NCBI RefSeq assembly: GCF_000143415.4
Contig: NW_003314309.1
Location: 987,996-1,051,995, forward strand
Length of the DNA: 64,000 nt
Direction: 5' to 3'
DNA from: Selaginella moellendorffii
Taxonomy: Eukaryota; Streptophyta; Lycopodiopsida; Selaginellales; Selaginellaceae
The translations under genes were made by a program, and so were the position numbers. How positions within the stretch are numbered: the stretch's first letter is position 1; each line of letters starts with the position of its first letter. The notes beneath the pieces are model-generated. The model had not been told where the DNA came from. It worked only from the letters and a program-made list of their open reading frames with translations, and ran no database searches. Shown here piece after piece: positions 10,900-21,653 of this stretch.

Positions 10900-12835
10900 G
10901 GATTAGTAATGCAATCTTAGCTAGCTTTGTCTCTCTCTCTTTTCTTTTTTTTGTAAAAGTATAAAGCTAGGATTCAAGAATGAAATAAGACTTGCATGAT
11001 TGATGCTTGTAAACCAATATACTTAGGTATAAGTTTGGGAAGTACATCAAAAGTGACTTCCAAGCACTAGATCTAGAGAACATGCTCAACTTAATTGCTT
11101 TTTATAACTTCATAAATCTTAGTTGTTGTCATCCTATCTTTTTTTTATAGGGGCGATTAAATATTATATCAGTCAATATCACAAGCACTACCTAAGCAGA
11201 GTTTGTGAAAGCCCCTTGTGTCGCTGCGTTAAGTTTTAGCATTTTGGCTGTAAAGAGTTCCTATAAGCTAGGGGTGAAGAAAACACAAAAAACAAATCGT
11301 TTATACATGTTTATGCATGGCTAGGAAAGTGGTAGTGAGATTCCTCACGACCTTAGTATTGGGTGTGAGCTCATTTTGAGTTAGACCCAAGCAAACACTT
11401 CATTAGTGTTACTCATTTATGCAATGCACAATGAAGCAGCTATTAATCTTAGTGTGGGTGAGAAATGTGCATGGTTGTGCTAGTGCACAACCCTGCAAGT
11501 ACCTAACCTTGCTCTGCTTATAGATGCACTTTGGGAGAATGTAGTGGTGGCAAATTCAAGTGAGAACCCTTAATGTTAGGGTTTTCCCCGGCACTTCATA
11601 CCTTTCTGTGTGAGAGAATTTAGTGCCCACAGCCATGAAGTCAAATAGCTATAGTTTGTAATTAGGTTTGCCTAGCCATATAATATGCTTCTCAGCACAA
11701 GATTTTGCAAAGAATCTAAAGTTCTATTTTTCACCATGCCACATCTACTCATATGTCCCATTATCATGGTGATGGGATGAAAGAGTTTTTTTTAAAAATA
11801 AGACTTTTTTGTTAACAAAACCTCGTTATCAAATCTTGAAGGCTGTCCCTTTGTGGGAAAACAAAATTTGTGTTGTATTTTTTAGTTATCAAATAAAACA
11901 CATTTAATTGATGGTTTGCTTATGCTATTTGTTCTATGTGCAACCAAGGAATTCATGGTAAATTTGGGGAACTCATCCTTTTATTATTCTCTATTAAAAA
12001 AGATATAAAAATTGAATCTATTATGTTTTGATAAAATGCCCAAGGAGTAGAATGCATTGAATAGAGGACAAAATCTCCTACTCTTAGCCTGAGTTTGCTG
12101 AGTTGTCAAACTGTAGTGGGTGATTAGCCAGCTCTCTCCAAATGTCACAGAGAATGTCAAGCACTGCTTGTATCGGTGTTAATGGGCCAATCAAAATAAT
12201 CCGGTCTAGACCACAAAGGATAAGTTGTCTTATTGCCACAAAGCATTCAATGATATTATCAATCTCGAGGATGACACCACCAGTGATATTAATCAGATAA
12301 AAGAGTGTAAAGACTTGTTCTAGGATTACTTTAAAAAGATTATTCATCGATATGAGATCATCTATGTACCTAAAGGTGTGTTCAAAAAGGCAAAGTGAAT
12401 CATACTGGCCTAATTATGCAAGTTAAGTAAGAAAGTTGTGCTCAAAGTAAAAGAGGTACAAGTTACACCACAAAGGCGAGCACAAAAGTCATTTCACAAA
12501 GTTGTACTAGAAAAGTCGAACTAGAGGACTAAAAGAAAAAAAAATGTGGCAAATGAAAGCAGAGTAGAGAGGGAAAGCACCAAGGCAAAGAGAGTGAGTT
12601 TAGCTGCATTAGGGGAGTGGAGTGGTTGCTCAAGCATGGCGCTGGATGGTTGTGAGGCATTTTGATTGATCTCCTAAGCAATAGTCAAATTTGGGGGTTT
12701 TCTTAGTGTCGAAGAAGAATAGATTTAGATGGTTCAAGTGAAGTTATGGATGTTTTGAGCATCTTTGGCCAATGGGTCTAGTTCTCTCTCGGTTTCGGTG
12801 TGGCTCACAAAAATTACAACAAGAGATTCAAGGTT
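10900..12835. other. unassigned AT-rich interval
   Basis: No gene recognised. One 87-codon frame on - (12347-12084) shows no familiar motif. The interval is probably decayed repeat DNA between the gypsy element and the TRIM, but I found no terminal repeats or coding blocks to name a family. Confidence 0.4.
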
Positions 12836-12841
12836 AAAGCT

Positions 12842-13506
12842 CATAATGTGGTCTCTCCCCTTAAGCCAACTGGAAAAGGGGCAATTACTTGATAAGAGAG
12901 CCCTTAGTAGCTATTTTATCCCCATTTATCCCCTAAAGTTCCAAGGATCCACGGTGACAGTATATCTAAATCTCATCCCATGATCACATGCGCTACAATC
13001 TTTCCATTGTGTAGACTAGTTATTCCATATGAGGCAACTAGTCATCTACTTGTACCGCAGTCCCACGGTGGATACCTTCGTCCGTGGATACTCCACACAA
13101 GAGAACATTGTGTAGACTAGTTATTCCATATGAGGCAACTAGTCATCTACTTGTACCGCAGTCCCACGGTGGATACCTTCGTCCGTGGATACTCCACACA
13201 AGAGAAAGGATGTACGCATGGATGCCCAATACATACAGTTTCAAATTTAAAGGTAGGAATATACCTTGCTCAAGGGTATATTATATTTTTAAGTAACCAC
13301 TAATCAATGGGAATCGAACCCGTGCTATTTGCTCTGATACGAACTGTAGCACACCTTATCTCTCTCCCCTTAAGCCAACTGGAAAAGGGGCAATTGCTTG
13401 ATGAGAGAGCCTTTAGTAGTTATTTTATCCCCATTTATTCCCTAAGGTTCCAAAGATCCACAGTGACAGTATATCTAAATCTCATCCCATGATCACATGC
13501 GCTAAA
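12842..13506 (-). mobile_element. TRIM retrotransposon, family 2, complete
   Basis: Oriented on -. The 5' LTR is 13506-13345 and the 3' LTR is 12997-12842 (its last few bases degraded). Read on -, the 5' LTR ends TGTGCTACA and is followed by CGTATCAGAGC, a near match to the tRNA-iMet primer-binding site. AATGGAAAGAT lies just before the 3' LTR as a possible polypurine tract. AAGCT at 12837-12841 and 13507-13511 is the likely target duplication. The interior is about 350 bp and non-coding. Solo LTRs of the family lie at 6832-6993 and 58197-58357. Confidence 0.85.
13005..13206. repeat. two 101-bp tandem units inside the TRIM interior
   Basis: 13005-13105 and 13106-13206 are almost identical, each starting near CATTGTGTAGACTAG and ending CCACACAAGAGAA. 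They lie between the two LTRs of the family-2 TRIM, paralleling the internal triplication seen in the other TRIM family. Confidence 0.9.
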
Positions 13507-13742
13507 AAGCTGGTATCACATCTTTGGTTAGTTTCTTTTCGTCAGAAATCTCCAAGCAAAGGCAAAGGATCAAAGTTGGAAGTGAAGCCTCTCCCTAAGC
13601 TACAAAGCACTAAAAAAAGAAAGAACTAAAAGCATCCCACTAAGTCACTTCTACAATGGATTTTTGGCTTGGAGCATATGTTCTCTAATGGCTCTGGCTA
13701 ACATTCTTTCTACCCCTCCTCCCCCTCCCCCCCCCCCCCCCC
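13507..13742. other. unassigned stretch ending in poly-C before a gap
   Basis: No gene. The last 30 bases are a C homopolymer with a few T, which probably caused the assembly break. Apparent ORFs that run across the gap are artefacts of the unknown bases. Confidence 0.5.
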
Positions 13743-14219
13743 NNNNNNNNNNNNNNNNNNNNNNNNNNNNNNNNNNNNNNNNNNNNNNNNNNNNNNNNNN
13801 NNNNNNNNNNNNNNNNNNNNNNNNNNNNNNNNNNNNNNNNNNNNNNNNNNNNNNNNNNNNNNNNNNNNNNNNNNNNNNNNNNNNNNNNNNNNNNNNNNNN
13901 NNNNNNNNNNNNNNNNNNNNNNNNNNNNNNNNNNNNNNNNNNNNNNNNNNNNNNNNNNNNNNNNNNNNNNNNNNNNNNNNNNNNNNNNNNNNNNNNNNNN
14001 NNNNNNNNNNNNNNNNNNNNNNNNNNNNNNNNNNNNNNNNNNNNNNNNNNNNNNNNNNNNNNNNNNNNNNNNNNNNNNNNNNNNNNNNNNNNNNNNNNNN
14101 NNNNNNNNNNNNNNNNNNNNNNNNNNNNNNNNNNNNNNNNNNNNNNNNNNNNNNNNNNNNNNNNNNNNNNNNNNNNNNNNNNNNNNNNNNNNNNNNNNNN
14201 NNNNNNNNNNNNNNNNNNN
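13743..14219. other. assembly gap (477 unknown bases)
   Basis: Run of N following a poly-C tract. Confidence 0.99.
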
Positions 14220-16690
14220 TGAAAAGTTTTAAAGCCCACGAAAGAAATTTTCACTGCATGCATGAAAAAGAAAGAGTGCATGCCATGAGATAGAGGTCTA
14301 GTCACAATAAGGCAATGATCTAGAGCAAGAGCTAATGTGATATTTGGCACAACAAAAGTAGATTGATAGGCTGAAATTGGCTTGGACCCAAGACTATAAA
14401 AAGTTCTAAGAGTTTTAAAGGACCGCAATCTAGAGCAGAAGTAATTGAAAAAAAGGGGAGTTCCACTTGAATTAAAAGGCCAAACTTGCTGGTCTAAAGA
14501 ACACTCAAGAACAGAAGTGAAAAACTCTAAGCAAAATCATGATGTTCAAAGGCAAAAAACTGTTGCTCTTGATAGCTAGGATGTGATCGAGTAGAGAGGA
14601 GGGGATAGAAGGGAAAGTAGACATATGGCAGAACAAGATGGGAAGGATGGATTGGAGCAAGAATCTTGAGGCAACGGTCAGGAGACGGAGAAATGGTCAT
14701 CCTAGCGAATTGACACTAAATCTAGTAGAATTAAGAAATGTAGTAGGCATGGGAAATCCAAGGAATAATTTGTAGGGAATAAATGCAAATATCTTGGTAA
14801 ATTAGTGAAAGGATGTGGAAAGAGAAGATCACATAATCATTCAGCACATGGGCATTAAAAAGGTTGGACTTATCACTGTCAAAAAAGAGGGAAAGAAAGA
14901 TGGAATGACATATAGAGGTGTATGGGAAAAGATGTGCATGAAATCTAAGGAAGGGACATGTGATGGGGTGGCATCCAAGGAGAAGTTGAGGAATTTGATA
15001 AACTCATCATGTCAATTGACAATATGGATGGAAAAGGGAGGAGAAAAACATGGTAAAAATGTCATTAAATTAGGAAACAACATGTGGCATCCAAAGTCAG
15101 CACTATTTAAAAGGGACTTGTCAATTTGGAGGGCTTTATTTTCGGTAGTAGATAAGAGATAGCAAAAAGACAAAAAAAAGGGCATGAGCAAGAGTGAAGC
15201 AAAGGTAAGAGAGTAGAGGCAATCCCCACAATGAGTGAAGATCGAGGGCAACCAAAGGGAGCAGATTGGGGAAAGAACACTAGGGGAAAAAGCACAATAA
15301 GAACAAGAGGGGGAGGATCAATAGAGGGAAGTGTTAAGAGGACAAAAAGAAGGTGAAGGATGGGAGAGCAAACAAGAGGTATAGAGTGAGTTGAGGGAAA
15401 GTGAAGACAAAAAGATGCCACAAACAAGGACTATATAGTGGATGAGCACAGTAGGAGGGAGGGCTAGGGAGTGTAGTTGTTGGGCTTGCCGAAAGTTCTT
15501 GACCCAAAAGAAGCATTGGTAGGAGAAGTATCATTGGTTAATATAGAGAATAAAGAGCAAATAGAGTCAAGTGAAGATGAAGGAGTGCCCAAGAGTTACT
15601 ACATAATCAAATTTCTAGGGAAGGGAGAGGAAAATGTAGCAACAAAGGGGAAAAAGAAAATAGTAGAAAGGATGCAAAGGTAGCATCTCCAACAGGGATC
15701 AAGTGGAGAGTCAAGCAAAACTACCTATTGGACAAAGGCCCTCTATGTTTCAAAGCAATTTAGAAAGCAAACAAAAAGAATGAACATGAGGCCAAGCATT
15801 TAATAGAGGAGGAAACAAAACAGATGTTGGAAGAGGAAGCATGCAAAACAAAAGAAAAGGTAAGTGAGGTAACATGGGAAGAGGTGGTTAGACAAGATGG
15901 GCTGAGTAAAATGGATACAATGGCACGAACATATGAAGCACTAATTGGGTAAGGGATGTTCAAAAGTTTAAGGGAAGAAAAGGGAAAAGGAAAGTGGGAA
16001 GAGGAGAAAACGAGTGAGGTATCGTCATCAAAAAGGGTCTAGGAAGAGGCTATTCCAGAGGTTGTGATATCCCCCAAAAGGAAAAAAGGGCTAAAGATAA
16101 AATATCCCAATGTGATGCAAAATACTTGAAAATGTCAGTGTGCCCAAATGCACCCATAGTCCCATTTAGACCCCTCTAGTAAAGATTGAGGAGATAATGC
16201 CGCCAAAGAAGCCAATGAGAATGCCACATAAGCTAGCAAATGATGTGTTAGAAGTGGACCATAGAAGAGCTAAACAAACTACAAGCGAGAAGAGCCAAAG
16301 AAACCATTCATGTGGTAGTTGAAGCAACGGTTCTGGTAGGGTTTGTGATAGTGGATTGGATATGTGTAACACTAGCATATCATGACGTGATAGCCACTAT
16401 AGTAGCTGAGAATGTGAAAGACTTTGGGGAAAAATGCTACAACATGGTCATCAAGGATGAGAGAGCACGACACAAACTCTTGCAAGTGGATGCATATGCA
16501 TAACTGAAGTTTTAGCTTTTTTTTAGAGCGTACCACAACTTCACACCTCAAAAGAAGTGGATGTTGCTCTTGTCATCAGTGATTATCAATTTTGAGCTTC
16601 AAAGAATGGATGTGGCACTAGCAGAGGATAAGATACTAATAGCAATACTTCGGTAATACATTCATAAGGATGGAAGGAATGCCAATAGGG
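14220..16690 (+). mobile_element. LINE (L1-type), segment 1: ORF1 5' part, decayed
   Basis: Purine-rich + strand with fragments of open frame. The assignment rests on the join at the MULE target duplication. GMPIG at 16676-16690 continues in frame into DRVIVKVRIPREVHIPFEI at 39790, the region before a CCHC knuckle typical of plant LINE ORF1 (DUF4283 type). Just upstream, TPQKKWMLLLSSVIINFELQ fits the same domain. The left limit is unclear; the start may lie in or before the gap. Confidence 0.6.
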
Positions 16691-16830
16691 AGCGTGGACC
16701 ATATTTGAGCTCACAAGCTGAAGAGTTGAGCTGAAGAGTTGAGCTCAATTTTCAATTGTAATTTAGTACAAACATTATAAACTTTAAAATTTTAAAGTTA
16801 TGGCGAACTTAATAATTTCATAACTCTCTA
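16691..16830 (+). repeat. MULE left terminal inverted repeat
   Basis: Outer part GTGGACCATATTTGAGCTCA followed by repeated TTGAGCTGAAGAG and TTGAGCTCAA; inner part near 16797-16826. It matches the reverse of 39640-39780 with gaps. The palindrome TTGAGCTCAA occurs at both ends. Confidence 0.65.
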
Positions 16831-17333
16831 TATATTATATAGATAAAAATGTTCTAAAGGACACTTCTTGTTCTAATAATTTAAATATTTACTACATGCA
16901 ATAATAGAGACGTTTGTTAGAATATAAAATAAAATGTTTGCAAAAAGAGTATTCTTGTCACTTCTTTAAATTTGTACTTTGTGCTTTCTAGCTAGTAAAT
17001 ATCAGGTTTGTCAGAATTTTAAAATTATTAAATTTGAATTAAGATTCTATATAAGGCCATATAACCATTTGAAAGGAAAAAAAAACAACTGTGATGGTAC
17101 ATATGCTCTCACAATACATTGTAACATCATACATCCGAAAGACTATCACGAAATATTTTTTGAGAAGGTAAAGACAAAAATGGAGACTCACAAATACTAT
17201 GGGTAGTATTCCGAAAAGAACCTCACAAGTATATGAAATGAAAAGTGAAATAATAAAATATTTTTATTAATTATATAAGGTATAATTAGTTTATATTATT
17301 GATAGAGAATAAACATCGATAGTGCTGGAAAAT

Positions 17334-20021
17334 CTAATTAGATCCAAAAATTTTCTGCAACTCGGCAATAGTAAGGCTTGCTTGGTGTATATGAATATCC
17401 ACTTTAGGATCCTGGTGCAAGATGTTGATGAAGATGTAGTACATATGCTTGCAAGGAGCATATGCCTTCCCATGTTCCTCGCACTTCGTAAAGTCTGGAC
17501 ATGTGCAAGAAGGAAAGTCTTGAATGGCAATTGTGTACTCTCCACCTTCTGTTTTGACTATGTACTCCTTTGCGAGCGCAGTGATGTACTTCGTGGAGAG
17601 AATCTCACACTCAAGTGTTTGAGCCAAGTTTATTTTACCTTGCTTCTACTTGGAGATGGTACCAATAAATTTAACTGCCTTACCTTTTCGTGTTAGCCTC
17701 CTGTGCATCTTTGTAGGAATAGTCTTAGTTCTGTCACTCATATCTCCAACTCTCTTCTCAAGATTGAAACCAGATTTCTCAAGGTTTTCAATCTCATCCG
17801 AGGTGAGCGCAACCCCATTAGCAACCGGCCATTCTTTAGGTATTGCATCAGGTTTAGTCACTATAGTGTCTTCAAGCCGTTTTGTATGGTTGACATCAGA
17901 GTTGCAATAATATAACCAACACCATCTTGAAAATCCTGCTTGCTTTCGTTCCCCATAGAAACATGGGGCTGGAACAGAAGTAGACTTATCACCACGGATC
18001 CAAGCCCAACACTTGCCCCTTGGAAGCATCCCCACACACTTTACATTTGATTTCACTGGCACTCGACGGATTGCCCATTGCTTCGGCTCCACACTACGAT
18101 AACCAATTTCAACCTGTTGTGATGCACTTTCTTCATCAGCCACTTGAGGTGGTTCGGTTCTGGGGTGATGTCTTGGAGCAGAATGATACTCAACATCAGG
18201 CCTGTGAGAGCTTTTTGCTCCAAGATCCGTGCCAACATCTTCACCAGCAAAGGAAAATCAACGCTTTGAGTGGACGGTCTTCATATCACTAATAGAAGCC
18301 TGAGAAGTGTACTCCATAGATGTGCCGCAGACCACTTCCTCCACTGCAGTTGCCATTGTTCGTGCTGGTGGAGTCACTTTCTTCTTCATCCGATCGTGTA
18401 ACATCTCAACTGAAGATCCTGTTCCCATGTATCTTCCTTCCTCAAATGCCAAGGCTTTTGAAGACTGCTCTATAACGCATATCAAATCTGATAGACATGC
18501 TTCATATAGACTCATCTTCCCTTTCCCTGCCTCACAGGAACGCCAGCTCCAATGTTTACTCTCTGAGAGATTCACAGTTGGGATGTATGCAAGATCCTCA
18601 AGTGGTTGATCCTTATAAAAAAATGATATTAAAAAGCAATAAAAAGAGAGGAAAAAAAGAAAAACCAACCTGAAAAGAGTGATATCCCCATTGGAACATT
18701 CTAACTTCCCACCACCCCAACCATGACTCAAGTTGTGGTAGACAACTTACGTCAGTATGGCCATCTTCATGCCACCACATTCAGATCTCATTTGCTTTTG
18801 CCTCATGCTCTTTTTCAGAAGGTGCAGCTTGCCATTGTTTGCACAACTCCTTAAATGTTAATTGGAAATCTGGCTTGATAAGGTGGCAGTGTTGGTTTAG
18901 GCTCTGAGCCCAATGGAACTCACAAGTCCTCTCATGACCTTCTAGGGGTAGACCATTCCCAAAGACTGCCCGGACACCATTCCAATTAGCCCCAGCCCCA
19001 TCTGCCATGAAACTGCGAAAGTTGGCAGGCTTACTAGTCCGCTTCAATACAATGTCGGAGAGGGACTTCCAAAATATTTCTTGAGCCATTTGGTCTTGTA
19101 CTTTAAACTCTGCCATTGCAATTGTCAAGTTACAACGTAGCCTGTGAAAAGTGCAATGTTTAAAACCATTTTAAGATAATGAGAAAAAAAACTACCTCGG
19201 ATCATACATATCAGCTCCCATGGTTGTCCAACCCACCACCCGCTCCATATGGTTAAAATGTACCCATGCATTAGCAAGGTCACTCGACCCAGACATATCC
19301 ATTCGGGAAACAAGATCCACACCAGAGGCAGGGCCCATGGTAGACATTTTGAAAACAAAGGGGCGCTCTTGCTCACTAACGACTTGATCTGGAAATAAAC
19401 TCTCATGGATAAACTCATAGGGACAAGTTCGTTTTAGTTCAAGGATTGAGTCGATTTTTTATTGGAGTTTCCCCTCTTGAGATTCACACATCCAAAATTT
19501 TATCCTAAATAAAACAAAATGTAAGAGAGATATTATTGAAAAGTATGTAATAATATTTTCATACCTGAGGCTAGTTGCAGGTTGCACATGTCGTAGTAAC
19601 TCCCGCAAGCTAGCCTCATCCAGTTGAGTATTCTTGTAGTCCGGATCAAGTAAAGTATTTGCGATAAAATCCTTGAGCACTGTCTTTTGAACATGCTTCG
19701 GAGTTGCAAATGAATTTCTCACAGTCTCTATCTACACTGCATCTTTGAAATGGTTGACTGAACTCCTTTGTATCCCTTCCTGCATTGGATGTGTATGCGT
19801 GCCAATATGTACTGCAGCTCTATCAACCTCTCCATCCCGTGGAAGAAAATAGTACATCTTGGCCCTGCAAATGGCATGACACAATGGAGCATTCTTGCAA
19901 AACCGACACTTGAATCCAACACCAATAGTGTCATAGAGGGGAGGATTGGTTGCAGATCCTTCAAAAAATATAGAGTTTTTACCGCGCTCTTGATTGCATG
20001 CTTTATTCACACAATCCAAAT
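17334..20021 (-). pseudogene. MULE transposase, 3' part (zinc finger, DDE core, SWIM)
   Basis: Several exons on -. First block (20019-19730): DCVNKACNQE, then CRFCKNAPLCHAICRAK and VHIGTHTHPM, a FLYWCH/GCM1-like zinc-binding region. Second (19722-19565): KTVLKDFIANTLLDPDY. Third: PYEFIHESLFPDQVV and MERVVGWTTMGADMYDPR. Fourth (19128-18781): FMADGAGANWNGVRAVFGNG and ERTCEFHWAQSLNQH, matching the MULE catalytic D and the CxxH region. Later: VRMFQWGYHSF and NLSESKHWSW. The last (17627-17334) holds a SWIM finger with Cys41, Cys43, Cys59 and His61 of that exon frame (17445-17507). In-frame stops follow KDAV, KLQ and KANEI, so it is inactive. Introns such as gtatgaaaat...ttatttag near 19566-19500 separate the blocks. 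The 5' part lies beyond element A at 31975-32612. Confidence 0.82.
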
Positions 20022-20045
20022 ATGCTCTATTTCGTTAAAGTGGGA
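20022..20045 (+). repeat. element A left terminal inverted repeat
   Basis: 24 bp, beginning ATGCTCTATTTCG and ending AAAGTGGGA; its partner is 31951-31974. Confidence 0.85.
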
Positions 20046-20210
20046 TTTATTCAGTAAAATGGGACTAGGTACAAATTTTCAAGTATTTGAAAATGACGTG
20101 AAATTATATGTTTTTTGTCCAGGGGCTAGACATATCTGGGGCATGGTGACTAGCGCGGTGACTTTGTGTCCAGATTGAGTCCATCTGGTTGTATAATAAA
20201 TCTCATTGTC

Positions 20211-20233
20211 AAGGTGAACAAGCCGAATCTGAA
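20211..20233 (+). repeat. subterminal inverted repeat of element A
   Basis: AAGGTGAACAAGCCGAATCT followed by GAA. It reappears inverted at 21596-21618 with one mismatch and, partly, at 21472-21494. These bracket the small gene at 20683-20940. Confidence 0.7.
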
Positions 20234-20682
20234 GCTAAAGAAGAGCGATGGCATGCGCGCACACACTATTTGTTTGTTCATTGAGCGTGTGGTGAGCTTT
20301 CCAAGATGAACGTCATTCCTATTAGCCAGACATATAACTTAATGGTGAGAACATTTAGATATTATTCAATGTTATCTTTTTCTAACGAATCTAATTGTGA
20401 AGGTGTAGCAAGAGGCATTGCTAGTTTGGAGAAGTCATTTAACTCATTTGACCCTTAGTGTATTTTCATGAAACTAAATAACATTCATATTATTAAGGAA
20501 TTTCTCTAGTACCTTTTTTTTATGACATAGAGGCTTGCATTTCTTTCAAAGGTGATTTAGTAAAAGGCCTGAGGGCACATGCCATTCTATTTCTCAGACC
20601 GGTATTAAGATATACTAGTATCAAAGGGAAAAAGGTATTTGGTGATCAAGTAAATGGCATGAGGGCACACGCCATTATAAGC

Positions 20683-20940
20683 CTAAGCGCTAGTGGACAC
20701 CTCCTTTTTGGTACTCTCAGCGGTACTATCATCTTTTTCCGGGTCAGTTGTTTTGCTTTGGATTGTTGTCTCTGACGTTACTGGGGCGTTCTCGATAGTT
20801 GTTAATGTTGCCGTTTGTTCAGAAAAATGATCACCTGGAGTATAGTACGGGGAGTTTGGAAGACTTATATATTCTACATCTTCACCTATCTCCTTCTCCG
20901 TCTCCTTTTCTGCCTCATTTACAGATTTTGTGCTTGCCAT
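20683..20940 (-). CDS. small Ser/Thr/Glu-rich protein of element A, unknown function
   Basis: 85-codon frame on - from the ATG at 20940 (MASTKSVNEAEKE). It is polar and acidic with no recognised domain; the centre reads VEYISLPNSPYYTPGD. A decayed homologue lies on - at 39190-39380 (NVNFVSLP, SPYSMPGPYY, NAPVTFEITI), so this short sequence has been conserved between element A and the neighbouring gene set, which argues that it is a real protein or exon. It could be a first exon of a longer gene. It lies between subterminal inverted repeats and has palindrome copies on both sides. Confidence 0.5.
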   Translation of the reverse strand: MASTKSVNEAEKETEKEIGEDVEYISLPNSPYYTPGDHFSEQTATLTTIENAPVTSETTIQSKTTDPEKDDSTAESTKKEVSTSA

Positions 20941-21653
20941 GAGAACGCTCTTCACCCTAAAATATGGAGTTCGTTGTGTTATAAAAGGAAACTAACACAC
21001 ACGCTGCAAGGGAATGATGGTACATAAAGCACGTAAGCCCACAATATGGGTTTATGTGCCATTAATATGGGCCACACGCCATATTATTAGATTTATGCAC
21101 GTGTGATTGGTAAATGCATATGTCACATCATCTTTGTTTTACCTCACACACTATATCAGGCCTAATGAACCATATCACATGTGCGCACATGCTATATATA
21201 TGGAGAAGTATTATGCAAGGATAGAAAAATTCAATGCATGATTGTGGAGAGCAATGGCATGAAGCCACATGCTAAATAACATTTTAGAGAAAGAATTAAA
21301 ATAGAAACATACAAACAGTACTGAGTGGACCAAGACTTAGAAGTGCACAATTGAATGAGGTATTTCTAATAAATATTTCACTCACCTCATATAGGAATGG
21401 CTACCACTCTCAAATGGCGTATCGCCTCATGCCATCACCTCGCAATTTGTTATAACAATCCAATGAATTTATATTCGGCTTGTTCACCTTGAACTTTAAG
21501 TAAGATTTGCTAGAACAACTAAGAATTTATACTTGTTATTTGTATCATCTCACCTAGGAATGGCGTAAGGCCACATGCCATCACGCCTCCTCTGATTCAG
21601 ATTCGGATTGTTCACCTTGAAATAAAATACATTAGAAACTTAGTAAAGGAATA

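Larger units (their letters stand above)
5688..10900 (+). mobile_element. decayed Ty3/gypsy LTR retrotransposon, with nested inserts
   Basis: Related sequence starts TGAGGTC near 5690 and again near 10678, sharing GTAGTGGGATTTTGGT (5732 and 10720 areas); these are probably decayed LTR parts, outer limits uncertain. Order on +: a CCHC-like knuckle near 6750-6795 (CDKVGHTY), then protease/linker remnants, reverse transcriptase (8591-9200), RNase H (9240-9900) and an integrase C-terminal remnant (10290-10437). Stops and frameshifts are numerous. Two younger elements interrupt it: a solo TRIM LTR at 6832-6993 and a full TRIM at 7696-8590. A relative lies on - at 49870-52000. Confidence 0.75.

Noticed and set aside
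13300-13360. tRNA-like gene (GGTTCGATTCCC and TATCAGAGC on -)
   Set aside because: This is the TRIM primer-binding region complementary to a tRNA; no cloverleaf is present.
13664-14428. ORFs running through the gap at 13743-14219
   Set aside because: Composed of unknown bases and a poly-C tract.
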